Below, in pieces: positions 48,596 through 58,965 of a stretch of DNA of 64,000 bases (positions are counted from its first letter, which is position 1; the number at the start of each line of letters is the position of its first letter). The DNA is taken from the NCBI GenBank assembly GCA_949130495.1, contig OX422216.1, positions 101,501,967 to 101,565,966 of the forward strand, read 5' to 3'. The position numbers and the translations under genes were made by a program. This DNA comes from Sambucus nigra. Taxonomy: Eukaryota > Streptophyta > Magnoliopsida > Dipsacales > Adoxaceae. Under the pieces are notes generated by a model. It was given only the letters and a program-made list of their open reading frames with translations. It was not told the origin of the DNA and searched no databases.

Positions 48596-50404
48596 CCTTG
48601 TTATTAAACAATCCTACTTTTGAAAATGATATGATAATATTATCATAGCAAGAACTATTTGTGCCCCCTCTCCCTAGCCCTTATTAACCTTAAATGCTAT
48701 AATATACGCCAATAAGGTGTTTGACAAAATGTAAAACTAATTTTTTGCTCTGTATTTGCATTTGTTACTATTTGTTATGAATGTCTATTTCCATTCATTT
48801 TATACCAGTAATCTATTTTTTATTGTGACTTTTATGTTTTTACTTTTGTGTATATGTTTTAGTGTTATATTCAAAAGATTAGTTATTTCGACTTTGGCAA
48901 TTTGAAGTAAAGGGCGGCTTAAATTTATGTTGAAAATACACACAAGCTCATATATTCATGTTTGTATCATACTTATTTTAAATGATTAGGGTTTTTCTTT
49001 CTTTGTTTCATTTTTTGGCAACATGATATCACATATAAAATAAAAATCCATTAACATTTAGTTAGCCATCCTCCCATTCGATTTACTTGTTTGAGGCATG
49101 GCAGTCCGATATGTAACACATTATTTATTTTTAATTTGGTGGATACTTGATAAATAAAATTATGGCCTATTACCTTATATGTGATATCACATAGCATTTT
49201 TATTTTTGTCATATTTGGTTTGATTAATATGCTGACAGTTCTTATACAATCATTATTAATTGTATTGTTGACACTTGATGTGATGAATTTACATTATTGG
49301 CTATGTTGTTTTTGGAGCCTTACCTAAACTTAATAATATCACATGAAACTATAGCAGTTTTTTATATAAGCAGATGATACGTGTGAGTGAAACTGTGTGT
49401 GCGTGTGTAGTGTTTTTATAACTCTGTATGTGTTGTTGAACCCGTGTGGGTTTGTGTGCATAGTGTTTGTGCATTGTGTGAAGCAATGCCTGTGAAACTC
49501 TATGCGCAATGCATGATGCATGAAACACTTATGCACTATGTGTGAGCAAAACTGCATGCAGTGTGTGCATGTGAAATTGTGTGTGTGCACTTTGTGAAGC
49601 AGTTTATGTGAAACTATATGAGAAAATGTGTGTGTAAGCTATGAAAATCTATGCACAATGTTTGTGTATATGCAATGCGTGTGTGAAACTGTATGTGCAA
49701 TGTGGTTTTATTGATTTTCCATGTAATTAATTCCATAAAAGAGCTACGTGTGCAGTGTGATTGCCAATTGGTTTAAAATTGCTAATAATTTTTTTACATT
49801 ATTTTTGGGTTTATAAGTTTGGTAGTCGTGGTCAGTCCCATCGTTGAGCGTTATACTAGTTATAATTGGAATCTTAGATAAAGAAATGTTGGGAAATGGG
49901 AATAAATGCATCATTTATAAATTATTTTGTTATGTGTTAATTTTTTATTAGTTTAATCATATTATTATTTATAGGTTTTTATGTTGTAGTCCCTTGACTA
50001 GATATTTCAGACGTTTTAAACGGGTCAAACAAATTTTAAACGATTAGGTCCATATAAATACCTTTTTCAGTTATTTCATTCATTTTGTTATCATTTACCT
50101 AATCGGCGATTGCCAGCTCCCCTAATAACTTACGATTTTCTTTCTTCTTTCCACTTCTCTTCAACCAACTATCATTCATCATTATTTTCATTCTCTCCAA
50201 GAAAGAAGAAATCAATTCTTTCGAAGAAGGGAATACATAAATACATTTACCTCTTAGAATTTTGCTTCTGTTTACTAGAGAATGGATCAATTTTATCCTA
50301 CATTTACCTCTGTCATAATTTGATTATTTGTAAGTTTATATTTGTTATCAACAACTGTTTTATATGCCGATCAATTACAATAGATGTATGTATTTGGTTT
50401 TGAT
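48596..50404. other. Gene-free stretch right of the nested stack
   Basis: No supported gene. 49380-49700 is a GT-rich degenerate repeat (next entry). 50100-50260 is CT-rich and could be an untranslated leader of the MULE-related sequence that follows, but nothing proves this. Frames at 49339-49590 (His/Cys-rich) and 50110-50403 arise from low-complexity DNA. Confidence 0.5.
49380..49700. repeat. Degenerate GT-rich minisatellite
   Basis: Irregular repetition of phrases such as GTGTGTGAAACTGT and GTGCAATG, with unit lengths near 25-35 bp and much divergence between units. Confidence 0.7.
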
Positions 50405-50830
50405 TTAATCAAATCATTATAATTGTGTAATACATGTGATGGAATAACTTAAATATTGACTGAATGATTTGATTGTGTGTTTTGATAATGTGTTTTGTAA
50501 ATTTATATGAATATATTTTGACTGTGTGTTGTATATAATTATTTTTTATTCAATCAAATCATTATAATTGTGTAATGCATGTGCTGGTATAACTTTAATA
50601 TTGATGGAACGATTTGGTTGTGTGCTTGATAATGTGTTTTGTAAATTTATATGAATATATTTTGATTGTGTGTTGTATGTAATTGGTTTCGATTCAATCA
50701 AATTATTGTAATTGTGTAATGCATGTGCTGGAATAACTTCAATATTGACTAAATGGTTTTATTGTGTGTTTTGACTGTGTGTAATTTTATATGAATATGT
50801 TTTGACTGTGTGTTTTATTGTTTAAATATA
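50405..50830. repeat. Tandem repeat, about 145 bp x 3
   Basis: Three units beginning near 50411, 50556 and 50700 with the phrase AAATCATTATAATTGTGTAA, followed by TTTATATGAATATATTTTGA. They are diverged by several per cent. Probably part of the MULE-related region. Confidence 0.8.
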
Positions 50831-50849
50831 AAACATCAAAACATTGTGT

Positions 50850-51440
50850 TTTCATTTTCTAACAAGTTTTGTACGTATATGCTTTGATTGTGTATTGTAT
50901 ATATGCGTGTACTTTATGTTATAGTGTTATGTCATAAAGCATAAAGCACACGCATATGTATATGTATATAGCTCATAACAAAATTGCAGTAAAGTAAACG
51001 CATAAAGATATAAACTACATGTGAAATTATATTAATTTATTCTCATTCTGTTTTGATTTTCTAACAAGTTGTGTATGTATATGTTTTAACTGTATGTTGC
51101 ATATGTGCTTGTACTTTATGCTATAGTGTCATGTCATAAAACATAAATCACATGCATATGTATATAGCTTAAAACAAAATTACACTAAGGTACATGCATA
51201 AAGATATAAAGTACACGTGAAATTATACTTATTTATTCTCATTATATTTTGATTTTTTAACAAGTTGTGTACGTATATGTTTCAATTGTGTGTTGTATAT
51301 GTGTGTACTTTATGTTATAGTACTGTGTCATAAAATATAAAGTATACGCATATGTATATAGCTCACAACAAAATTATAGTAAAGTACACGCATAAAGATA
51401 TAAAGTAATTATACTAATTTATTCTCATTTTGTGTGTTGA
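50850..51440. repeat. Tandem repeat, about 197 bp x 3, with hairpins
   Basis: Units start near 50857, 51057 and 51253 with TTTTCTAACAAGTT. Each holds an imperfect inverted repeat with arms like TATGCGTGTACTTTATG and CATAAAGCACACGCATA, about 15 bp apart. The same arm words (GCGTGTACTTT, AAAGTACACGC) form the array at 56297-56858, on the other side of the MULE transposase remnant. Confidence 0.8.
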
Positions 51441-51544
51441 CATTATTTTGGCAAATATGTTAATGTGCATTTACTTTGTAACTTAATCTTCATGACTTAA
51501 TAGACTTATCATGTTTTAATTGGGCATGTGTTTGTGGGTCCGCG

Positions 51545-54074
51545 TGTAATACCCCGAGATTTTTGGGACAATAATTTATTTATTTTGGGAGAAATAAATA
51601 TTATTTTAATTGAAGATTAATTAAATTGGCATTTGAGGTCAAAATTTGAAGATGTTGGAAAGTGATTCGAATGACGATTCTGAGGGTGCGGTTGTTTCCG
51701 GAAGGGTCGAGATAGTCGAAATGACTTACTTCGGTCTTATTTGGGTTTCCAAATATTTTAAGTTTGTTTGGATCGAATTAAAGTGATCGAGTCATTTAAA
51801 GTGTGTATTATCATTTAAAGTTGGGTATCTTGGACTTAAGGCTTAAAAAGCCTACGGGATATTTCAATCTCATTTGAGAGAAAAGAGAAAAGCCCTAGAA
51901 AGAGAGAGAGAAAGAAGAAATAAGAAGAAAGGAAGAGAGAAAGAGAGGGAAAAGCTTGGGAATTCCGACAAAAACGCAATTTCGAGGGAGAATCAGACTC
52001 TACAAATTCGAGGCAAGTGATTAAACTTGCTAAATAATTATTGTGTATCATTTATTTTATGATTTGTGGATAAAATTGTGAATTTTGGGTTAAATATGTT
52101 AAAACCTAGATTTTGGGATAAATATAACATTTGATATGTTTAGGATGAAATTGAGGTTGTAAATTAGTGGGGTTGAGTTATTTGATGGGTATTAATGTTA
52201 TGAATATGGTTGGGTTGAAGATTTGTGGTAGGATGTAATTATTTTGAGGTTTTTGAGAAGTTGGAGTCCCTTAAAAATTGAGTTTGGTCGAGGTACCTGG
52301 TACGGCCGGTCGACCGCGTCCAGGGGACGGTCAACCGTGTCTCCAAAATGAGGCACACTGTCTTCGTTTACAGGCATATTCACAAACCGCGGTCGACCGC
52401 GATTGGGGCACCGATCGATCGGGCCTCTGTTTTTTGTTCAAGTTTGGGAATTTAAGTTTATACCCCTTTTCTTTGGGTTTATGATTATGGAACTTCCTAA
52501 TTATTATATAATAGAAGATTAAGTGATCATTTAAGGGGACTAATGACTTTAGAAGTGTGAGATGATATTTGGGGCTATTTAGTAAATGAAATGGAGTACG
52601 TATTTCTTTCTCTCATTATGAAAATGAGAATAAAACTTAATAGATGATTGGATGTAAATGTTGGGGTTTTAGTGATTGATTTAGTAAGAGTGCGAATTTG
52701 AGTTATCGCATAGATTTAGTGGAAATCCTCTTAGTGTCGAGGTTCATAATTGAAGAGTAATAAATGTTGATTGATGTGCATACGAATATAGAGAATATCC
52801 TCAACATAAATTGAATTGAGAGATGATTCATACAAATAGAAGAGAGGTGTGAATTTCAAGTGAGAAATCGTATAGTGTATAAAAAGTGGGGAAGTTATGT
52901 GAGTTGTTGATGAATAGTATATCGAGAGTAAAATATACTAAATAATGATATTATTTCATTTACGCCTAAGAGCATAATAAGAGTATGTAAATAGTGTGAT
53001 ATATATAAACCTGTTGTGATGGTATATATTCATATGATGTGATGATGTATGTATATCTTGTGTGTATGATATATATATAAGTGAGGCATACCCCCTCTAT
53101 GCTATCATGGGAAGTTCCGTGATGTGGGTGAGGCCCCTGGCTTGAGGATCAGAGAGCGTATAGTCCCCAGGTCATAGCGTCCATTATTATTGTGTGATTA
53201 TTTTTATTAGGGGTGAGACATGGTGGATATGTTTCGTCTCATTTTTGGGGAGGAACAATGACCGCTTCCCGTGCGTTGTGATATGGTTTTTACCAAGGCG
53301 GTGTGAGATTCCGATCGTTGGTACCCAGGATGATATGTGAGTGATTTCCTGGTAGATGATAGCATTGAGAACCTACATCCTTGAGTTATAGCTCGTTGGG
53401 ATGGTTATTATTATACTTGTGTGAATAGTATATTATTTGTATATGATTATGTGATATCATATTTGTCTCTAGAGTAAAGAGATATAAGAAGATTGTTTGA
53501 ATCTCATTCCGGGAGATTAAATCCGGACTACAATGTGATGAATATTAAAGTGAAAATGAAGCGTAGATAATTATATGTGTATATAGACTACTCTAGGTAT
53601 CGAGGGCATAATGGACCTCAACGACCAACATTGCCAAGGAGTAGTGTATCTGGGGGGTTCCTTGTTTGGATTGCGTTCGCGAGACATCCTATGCACAAAA
53701 CGCAGTGCAATATTGGGAGTGAGGAGAAGTTAGTCCTTAGTGATCATATTTATATATTTACATATCTCGACGATCGACAGTGCCAATGAGTAGTGTATCA
53801 GGGCGGTTCCTTATTTGGATTTCGCTTGCGAGACGTCCCACGCACGAAACGCCGTGAACTGTTGAGAATTGAGAATAATTAATTAATTACATTATATAAG
53901 AATTTGGGTTATACGCGTCATGCATTGAGGGCATAATGAATCTTGATAATCAATACTGCCAGGGGTAGTGTATCGGGGGGTTCCTTGTTTGGATTTCGCT
54001 TGCGAGATGTCCCACGCACGAACCGCAGTGCAGTATTGAGAATTAGGAGAAGTTTAGTCATTAGCACTTAGATG

Positions 54075-54108
<34 letters not shown>

Positions 54109-55002
54109 AATAACTAGAATATGAGAAATTCGAGTAAAAGAGATTGTTTTTGTATAGTTTATATGTTTAGTAAGTTGATGAAGATTGAGATTGGAAATAG
54201 TAGAAGTTGAGAAATAATTTAGATGGATTTTAAATGAGTATAAATTGGGAGTAAGTTAGATTAATTTGCCTAGATAGATTTGGGCCCTTATTTGGAGATC
54301 ATGTGCATATGTTTAGTGCGCGCTTTAGATGAGAGGTGAGTTGGATTTTTTGGAGAGTGTGACTCCACTTTAATCATGTTATAATGCATTTATAATTATT
54401 ATGCATTTAATTCACTTGCTAAAAATGTTTTCACACCTCGGGTTCTGACCCGTTTATATTTTCTTTTGCTATGTATATATTGTATTATTTTAGGTGTTCC
54501 TCTGCAAGGAAGCCATTGATGATATCCATCCAGTGTATTCGTGGGGCTGTGGTAGTAGCGGACTGTTGCAGTATTTTGATATAGTCGATTCCTATCTCTT
54601 GTGTATCTAGATTAGGATTCAGTTTGTGTATCGGGTTTATACCCAAGTGTTCTAGTGTAGCACTTTTATAGTTTATTTCTCAAATTGTTGTATTGTCTGT
54701 GACCCGATAGCATATTCGGGTATTTTATTTCGTACCTTGTGTTGTACTCTTTTATTAGTCTCCTTTATATCATTTGAGCATGTGTGTGTCTCTTATCATA
54801 TATAGTTGTTATGTCGTTGGTTAGTTGTTGCATTGTTCGTTTTAAAATAAATTTTTTTTGGCACCCTCTTTTTGGTAGTGATGGGTTATCAGTTGTATTT
54901 ATTTTAGAATCGTCAGTAGATGCTGAGAATGATCCACTTGAGATTCCTGATTATTTTAGTATAGGGCTGGCCACCCGTTATTATTTTAAGCGGAGTGTCA
55001 CA
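51545..55002 (+). mobile_element. RE8: solo LTR (Ty3 type), 3458 bp
   Basis: Starts TGTAATACCCCG and ends GTGTCACA, with exact TSD CCGCG at 51540-51544 and 55003-55007. No interior, so a solo LTR. Palindromes: CGGTCGACCG 52307-52316, GCGGTCGACCGC 52389-52400, CCGATCGATCGG 52411-52422. The block GGGTCGAGATAGTC is at 51704-51717. Three GGTTCC/GCGAGA modules lie in tandem at about 53601, 53765 and 53923. A TA run lies at 54079-54105. Its last 342 bp match the truncated LTR of RE9, so both belong to one family. Confidence 0.92.
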
Positions 55003-55075
55003 CCGCGCCAAGGGTATTAACCAATATTGGCGTTTAACAAAAGCATTTTTATTTCTTCATTTAATGCAGGTCATA

Positions 55076-56300
55076 ATGGAAAGTTGTATGATTGTGAGGT
55101 GTTGTTATTTGGACAATATAGCTTGCACAGATATATTTTAAGACAACTCATTAGATTTCATATGCAATGAGTTGTGAAGCAGGTTTACGGATTTGAAAAT
55201 TGGGCCTTTTTCATTAAAGTAGTCGTTTAGAGATGAAAGTTGGTTCATGTTAGTTTGTGACAAAGATGTTCGTTGTATGTTACGATCTCAAGTGATTGTC
55301 AAAGTTGTTTTATTTAGATATATTTCCTTGATTCAGCATCTTTGCCCACTAATATAATTTACGAACGGGTTGAATGCACTTATAGAATTTCCGAACGGGT
55401 TTACTGATCTTATATAAGTTGCAAGAGGGTTGACTATAGTGATACAAGTAGAGAAATGGTAGATTGTTTATTATCAACCACTACAATTAATCTTAGTAGT
55501 GGTGTTGAAAATGATTTTTATATTGGAAATGTGGAGCCGAGTATATTAAAAGTTTATCTCTCTAATGATTGGAAGCCATATATAAGTCATGAAGAGTAGT
55601 GTTTTGAAGGAGGTATGGATGAGTTTCGAGAGAAATTGGGAAAGTATGCTATTGAGATTGATTTCAAGTATGTATATATGAAGAATAATAAAACTCAGGT
55701 GATAACACAGTGCTCTAAAAGGACTACTGAGAATTGCATGTGGCGAGTTCATGCTTCATTGTTGTCAGTAAATATTACTTTTATATACGAAGTTTGAATA
55801 ATGAGCATACTTGTAGGGGTGTCTATCATAGTCCATCAAGCAAAATGATGGACTCCAAGTTGGTTTCAACATTGTTGGTTGATGAGCTTAGGGATAAACC
55901 ATTGTTGAGGCCAATTTATGTAGTCAAAGATATGAAGAAAAACTATGATCTTGATATAGGCTATCATCATGCATGTCGTGGAAAAGAGATGGTTACTGCT
56001 GAGTTTTTGGTGATGAGAAGGTTTCTTATTCGTTATTCAACGATTATAGGGAACTTCTCTTGTAGTATAATTCGAGATCTCATTACATTCTTGATGTGAA
56101 ACCAAAGAGTAATGTATTGAAGAAATTTTTTGTAATGTTTGCAGAATCCATTCATGGATTTCAGTATTGCATGGGATATTTTGTTTCTTGATGGGGCCTT
56201 TTTGAAGATTCGCTACCGTGGAATGATTTTTTTGGCAATCTCAAGGAATGGGAACAATGGTAAATTTGAAGTATTCAAGTTTACTTTACAATATTATGCG
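55076..56300 (+). pseudogene. MULE (MuDR-type) transposase fragment
   Basis: A likely splice acceptor (TTAATGCAG) comes just before ATG 55076. The first ~500 bp contain several stops. At 55615-55797 the MuDR N-terminal domain is readable: FREKLGKYAI followed by CMWRVHAS. A frameshift follows, then at 55790-56099 come HTCRGVYHS, the KLVSTLLVDELRDKP block and DMKKNYDLDIGYHHACRGKE. At 56139-56300 comes the start of the catalytic domain, ILFLDGAFLKIRYRG, with the first acidic residue. The remainder of the catalytic domain is gone, replaced by the hairpin array. Mutator transposases cut and paste DNA with a DDE active site. This one cannot. Confidence 0.82.
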
Positions 56301-56858
56301 TGTACTTTGAGATTTCGTGTTTGTTCTTTGGACAGAATATAAAGTCATGTATAATATTGTAAAATACACTTGAACTTCTTTTTACTTTTATGTGTACTTT
56401 ATGATGTTATGCGTGTACTTTGAGATTTTTTGTTTGTTAATTGTAAATAATGCGAAGTACACGAATAACATTACAAAGTACACGTGGACATCTTTTTACT
56501 TTTTTGTGTAGTTTGTACTATTATGCGTGTACTTTGGGATTCTTTGTTTGTTCTTTGGACAATATGGAAAGTACACGCATAATTTTATAAAGTAAACGTG
56601 AACTTATTTTTACTTTTACGTGTACTTTCTAATATTGTGCGTGTACTTTGGGATTATTTGTTTATTCTTTGGACATAATGGAAAGTACACGCACAACATT
56701 ACAAAGTACATGCGAATTTCTTTTTACTTTTACGTGTATTTTTTAATGTTATGCGTGTACTTTGAGATTGTTTGTTTATTCTTTAGGCATAATGAAAAGT
56801 ACACGCATAACATTACAAATTACACGCATAATATGCTTGTACTTTACATGATATATAT
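56297..56858. repeat. Hairpin array, five units of about 113 bp
   Basis: Units start near 56297, 56407, 56523, 56635 and 56750. Each consists of GCGTGTACTTTG, a roughly 30-bp loop containing TTTGTTTGTTCTTTGG, and then AAAGTACACGC, so every unit can fold into a hairpin with arms of about 11-14 bp. The first unit overlaps the end of the transposase remnant. Confidence 0.85.
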
Positions 56859-56859
56859 A

Positions 56860-57201
56860 TACTTTTATATTTTATTTCTCAAACTGTTGTATTGTCTGTG
56901 ACCCGACAGCATATTCGGGTATTTTATTTCGTACCTTTTGTTGTACTCTTTTATTAGTATCCTTTATATCATTTGAGCATGTGTGTGTCTCTTGTCATAT
57001 ATAGTTGTTATGTCGTTGGTTAGTTGTTGCATTGTTTATTTTAAAATAAATTCTTTTTGGCACCCTCTTTTTGGTAGTAATGGGTTGTCAGTCATATTTA
57101 TTTTATAATCGTCAGTAGATGCTGAGAATGATCCACTTGAGATTCCTGATTATTTTAGTATAGGGCTGACCACCTGTTATTATTTTAAGAGGGGTATCAC
57201 A
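56860..57201 (+). repeat. Truncated 5' LTR of RE9
   Basis: Aligns with 54661-55002 of RE8 with about 5% difference by eye. It ends GGTATCACA. The left end is an abrupt junction with the MULE hairpin array. Confidence 0.88.
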
Positions 57202-57203
57202 GG

Positions 57204-57215
57204 TGGTATCAGAGC
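57204..57215 (+). other. PBS of RE9 (initiator tRNA-Met)
   Basis: TGGTATCAGAGC lies two bases after the LTR remnant. Confidence 0.92.
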
Positions 57216-57381
57216 ATCAGGTTCTAGTGTCTTTATGATCTGTGTGGGTTTACCGCGATCTCCCGAAAGCGTTCTTGGTGTAGAGCTCTATTATTAGGAC
57301 TGTTGTGTTTATAAGTCCATATTTTCTTCTGTGATGAGAAAATAATTGAAAGGCGTTCTGATACAATTGTTCTTGTTTTAG

Positions 57382-58404
57382 ATGCCACCGAAGAGAAGTC
57401 ATTCAGGCAGGGCAAATAGAGGGGCTGAGAATATGGAACCCCAAATGCATCAAAGGACTATGACTACAGATGAAGTTGCCAGTATTGTGGAACAAGAAGT
57501 AACTGCTGCCATTTTTACGATGGCGCAACAACCTGCAGTTCAAGCAGCCCAAACCCATTCAGGACCATCTTTGTGGGAAAGAGTGCGGGAAGATTTTAGT
57601 AAGGGGCATCCTCCAGAGTTTTCACGGGGAGTTGATGTGATGGCTACAAGTCAATGAAAGAATAGTATCCAAAGGCACCTCCGTATGGTTGAGTGTAGTG
57701 AGGTGCAGAAGCAATTTCTAGCCACCTTTAAGTTAATGGGAGAAGCTCTCCAATGGTGGGAGTCTGTCACCACATCTGAACAGAGAGATACCTTACCCAT
57801 AATAGATTTTTGGGAACTCTTTGACCGAAGGTATTTTCCTTCCCCGATTCAGGAGGAAATGAGGAGGAAACTGATGGATGTGTTTCAAAGTTATCGAATG
57901 GTGGCCGAGTATGAAGAGGAATTTACTCGATTGGCGAATTTAGTGCCTGATGTGGTAAATACGGAAGAGAAACGAATATCGAAGTTCATGCGAGGTTTAA
58001 ATTGGCAGATTCGACAGCATTTGTTAGGGAACCCAGCGTCAGTGACTTTTGCCGAGGTAGTGAATGCGGCACTGTTACAGTGTCATGAATATTGTCTTCA
58101 TTCGCAAGGGGGTAAGAACTTTAGAGATTCGGGTTCATCAAGTAGGTCTGGTGAAGAGAATACCAGTAATGCCAGAGGGTATGGGCAGGATTTTTGAGGG
58201 TCGCAACAACGTTATGTTCCTCAAGATGGGCAGAGAGGATTTTTGGGTAGATGTTTCTTTTGTAAAGAATTTGGTCATAGGAAGAGAGATTGTCCTAATA
58301 GAGGTAAAGGACTACGTTTTGAGGAAGTTTTGGATGTGAAACCCCTACAGCAAATTCGAGGTCATTTTAGGCCAGGGGACTTTGTGTGGGAACCCAATGA
58401 TTAG
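57382..58404 (+). pseudogene. RE9 gag with two in-frame stops
   Basis: ATG 57382 (MPPKRSHSGRAN) is in the same context as RE5 gag. The frame runs to TAG 58402-58404, 340 codons, with TGA at 57655-57657 and 58195-58197 and no frameshift. The capsid region is close to RE5: ALQWWESVTT, DRRYFPSPIQEEMRRK, WQIRQHLLGN. After the second TGA the frame gives a CCHC knuckle, CFFCKEFGHRKRDC, at about 58237-58278. It then gives the tail EEVLDVKPLQQI and a natural stop. The tail has no protease motif, so the frame looks like a gag-only product. The first TGA replaces a Trp codon and the second probably an Arg codon (CGA). Confidence 0.9.
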
Positions 58405-58965
58405 GAGATGAAATCGAACTAGAGAGGTATGATGTAGGTTATTTTCCTGTGTGAATAGGATTATGCTATATGAAGCTTTGGGAATATCGTATGTAAGATA
58501 GTTATGTTAGGGTAGTGTTATAACCCTATTATGTATGGAATTACCGAAAGGGAATGTTGAGCAAGTGAGGCTCTTATATTATTATCTTTTGAGAGAATAG
58601 ATTATTTTGTAATGTGCTAGAAAGAGAGATATAACTTTATTGTGAACGTAAGAATTGTTGAAATGTGTTGAGTAGTAATGATAAAGCTACTTATTTTATA
58701 GTCGTGTTAGACTGATATAATTGTTATGTTCCAGCTATGGAAGAGCCTAGCGAATGGCAATATATTATTATGATGAGAGAGATTATTACTGGAAAGGATT
58801 CAGAATTTAGTAGATTATTATTGAGCGAGAGATTTTAGCTCATAATTATGCAAATTTTGAGAACTATATATTATTATGAGTATGATAATTGTTAAAACCT
58901 TGTGTCATGGGCATAAGGTATTTTATTTAAATGTCGAAAGACATAAACTGTTTTATAATAAACGG
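58405..58965 (+). other. RE9 interior, non-coding
   Basis: AT-rich and without any supported frame. No protease or RT motif on either strand. 58961-58965 (AACGG) is the expected position of the left TSD of RE10, but its partner is outside the window. Confidence 0.6.

Larger units (their letters stand above)
50405..56859 (+). mobile_element. MULE-related region, interrupted by solo LTR RE8
   Basis: Two repeat arrays with the same hairpin words flank a MuDR-type transposase remnant (55076-56300). RE8 is inserted at 51545-55002. The left limit is arbitrary and no terminal inverted repeat was found. The right limit, about 56859, is where the truncated LTR of RE9 starts. The element is dead: the transposase is frameshifted and lacks the second half of its catalytic domain. 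Confidence 0.55.
56860..58965 (+). mobile_element. RE9: gag-only Ty3 element with 5'-truncated LTR
   Basis: Only the last 342 bp of the 5' LTR remain (56860-57201). PBS, leader, a gag with two stop codons and about 560 bp of non-coding interior follow. The Copia element RE10 interrupts it at 58966. No pol is visible. The 3' part lies outside the window, if it exists. RE9 belongs to the RE8 LTR family. Confidence 0.8.

Noticed and set aside
49339..49590. His/Cys-rich minus-strand frame resembling a metal-binding peptide
   Set aside because: Arises from the GT-rich minisatellite at 49380-49700; no start context or domain.
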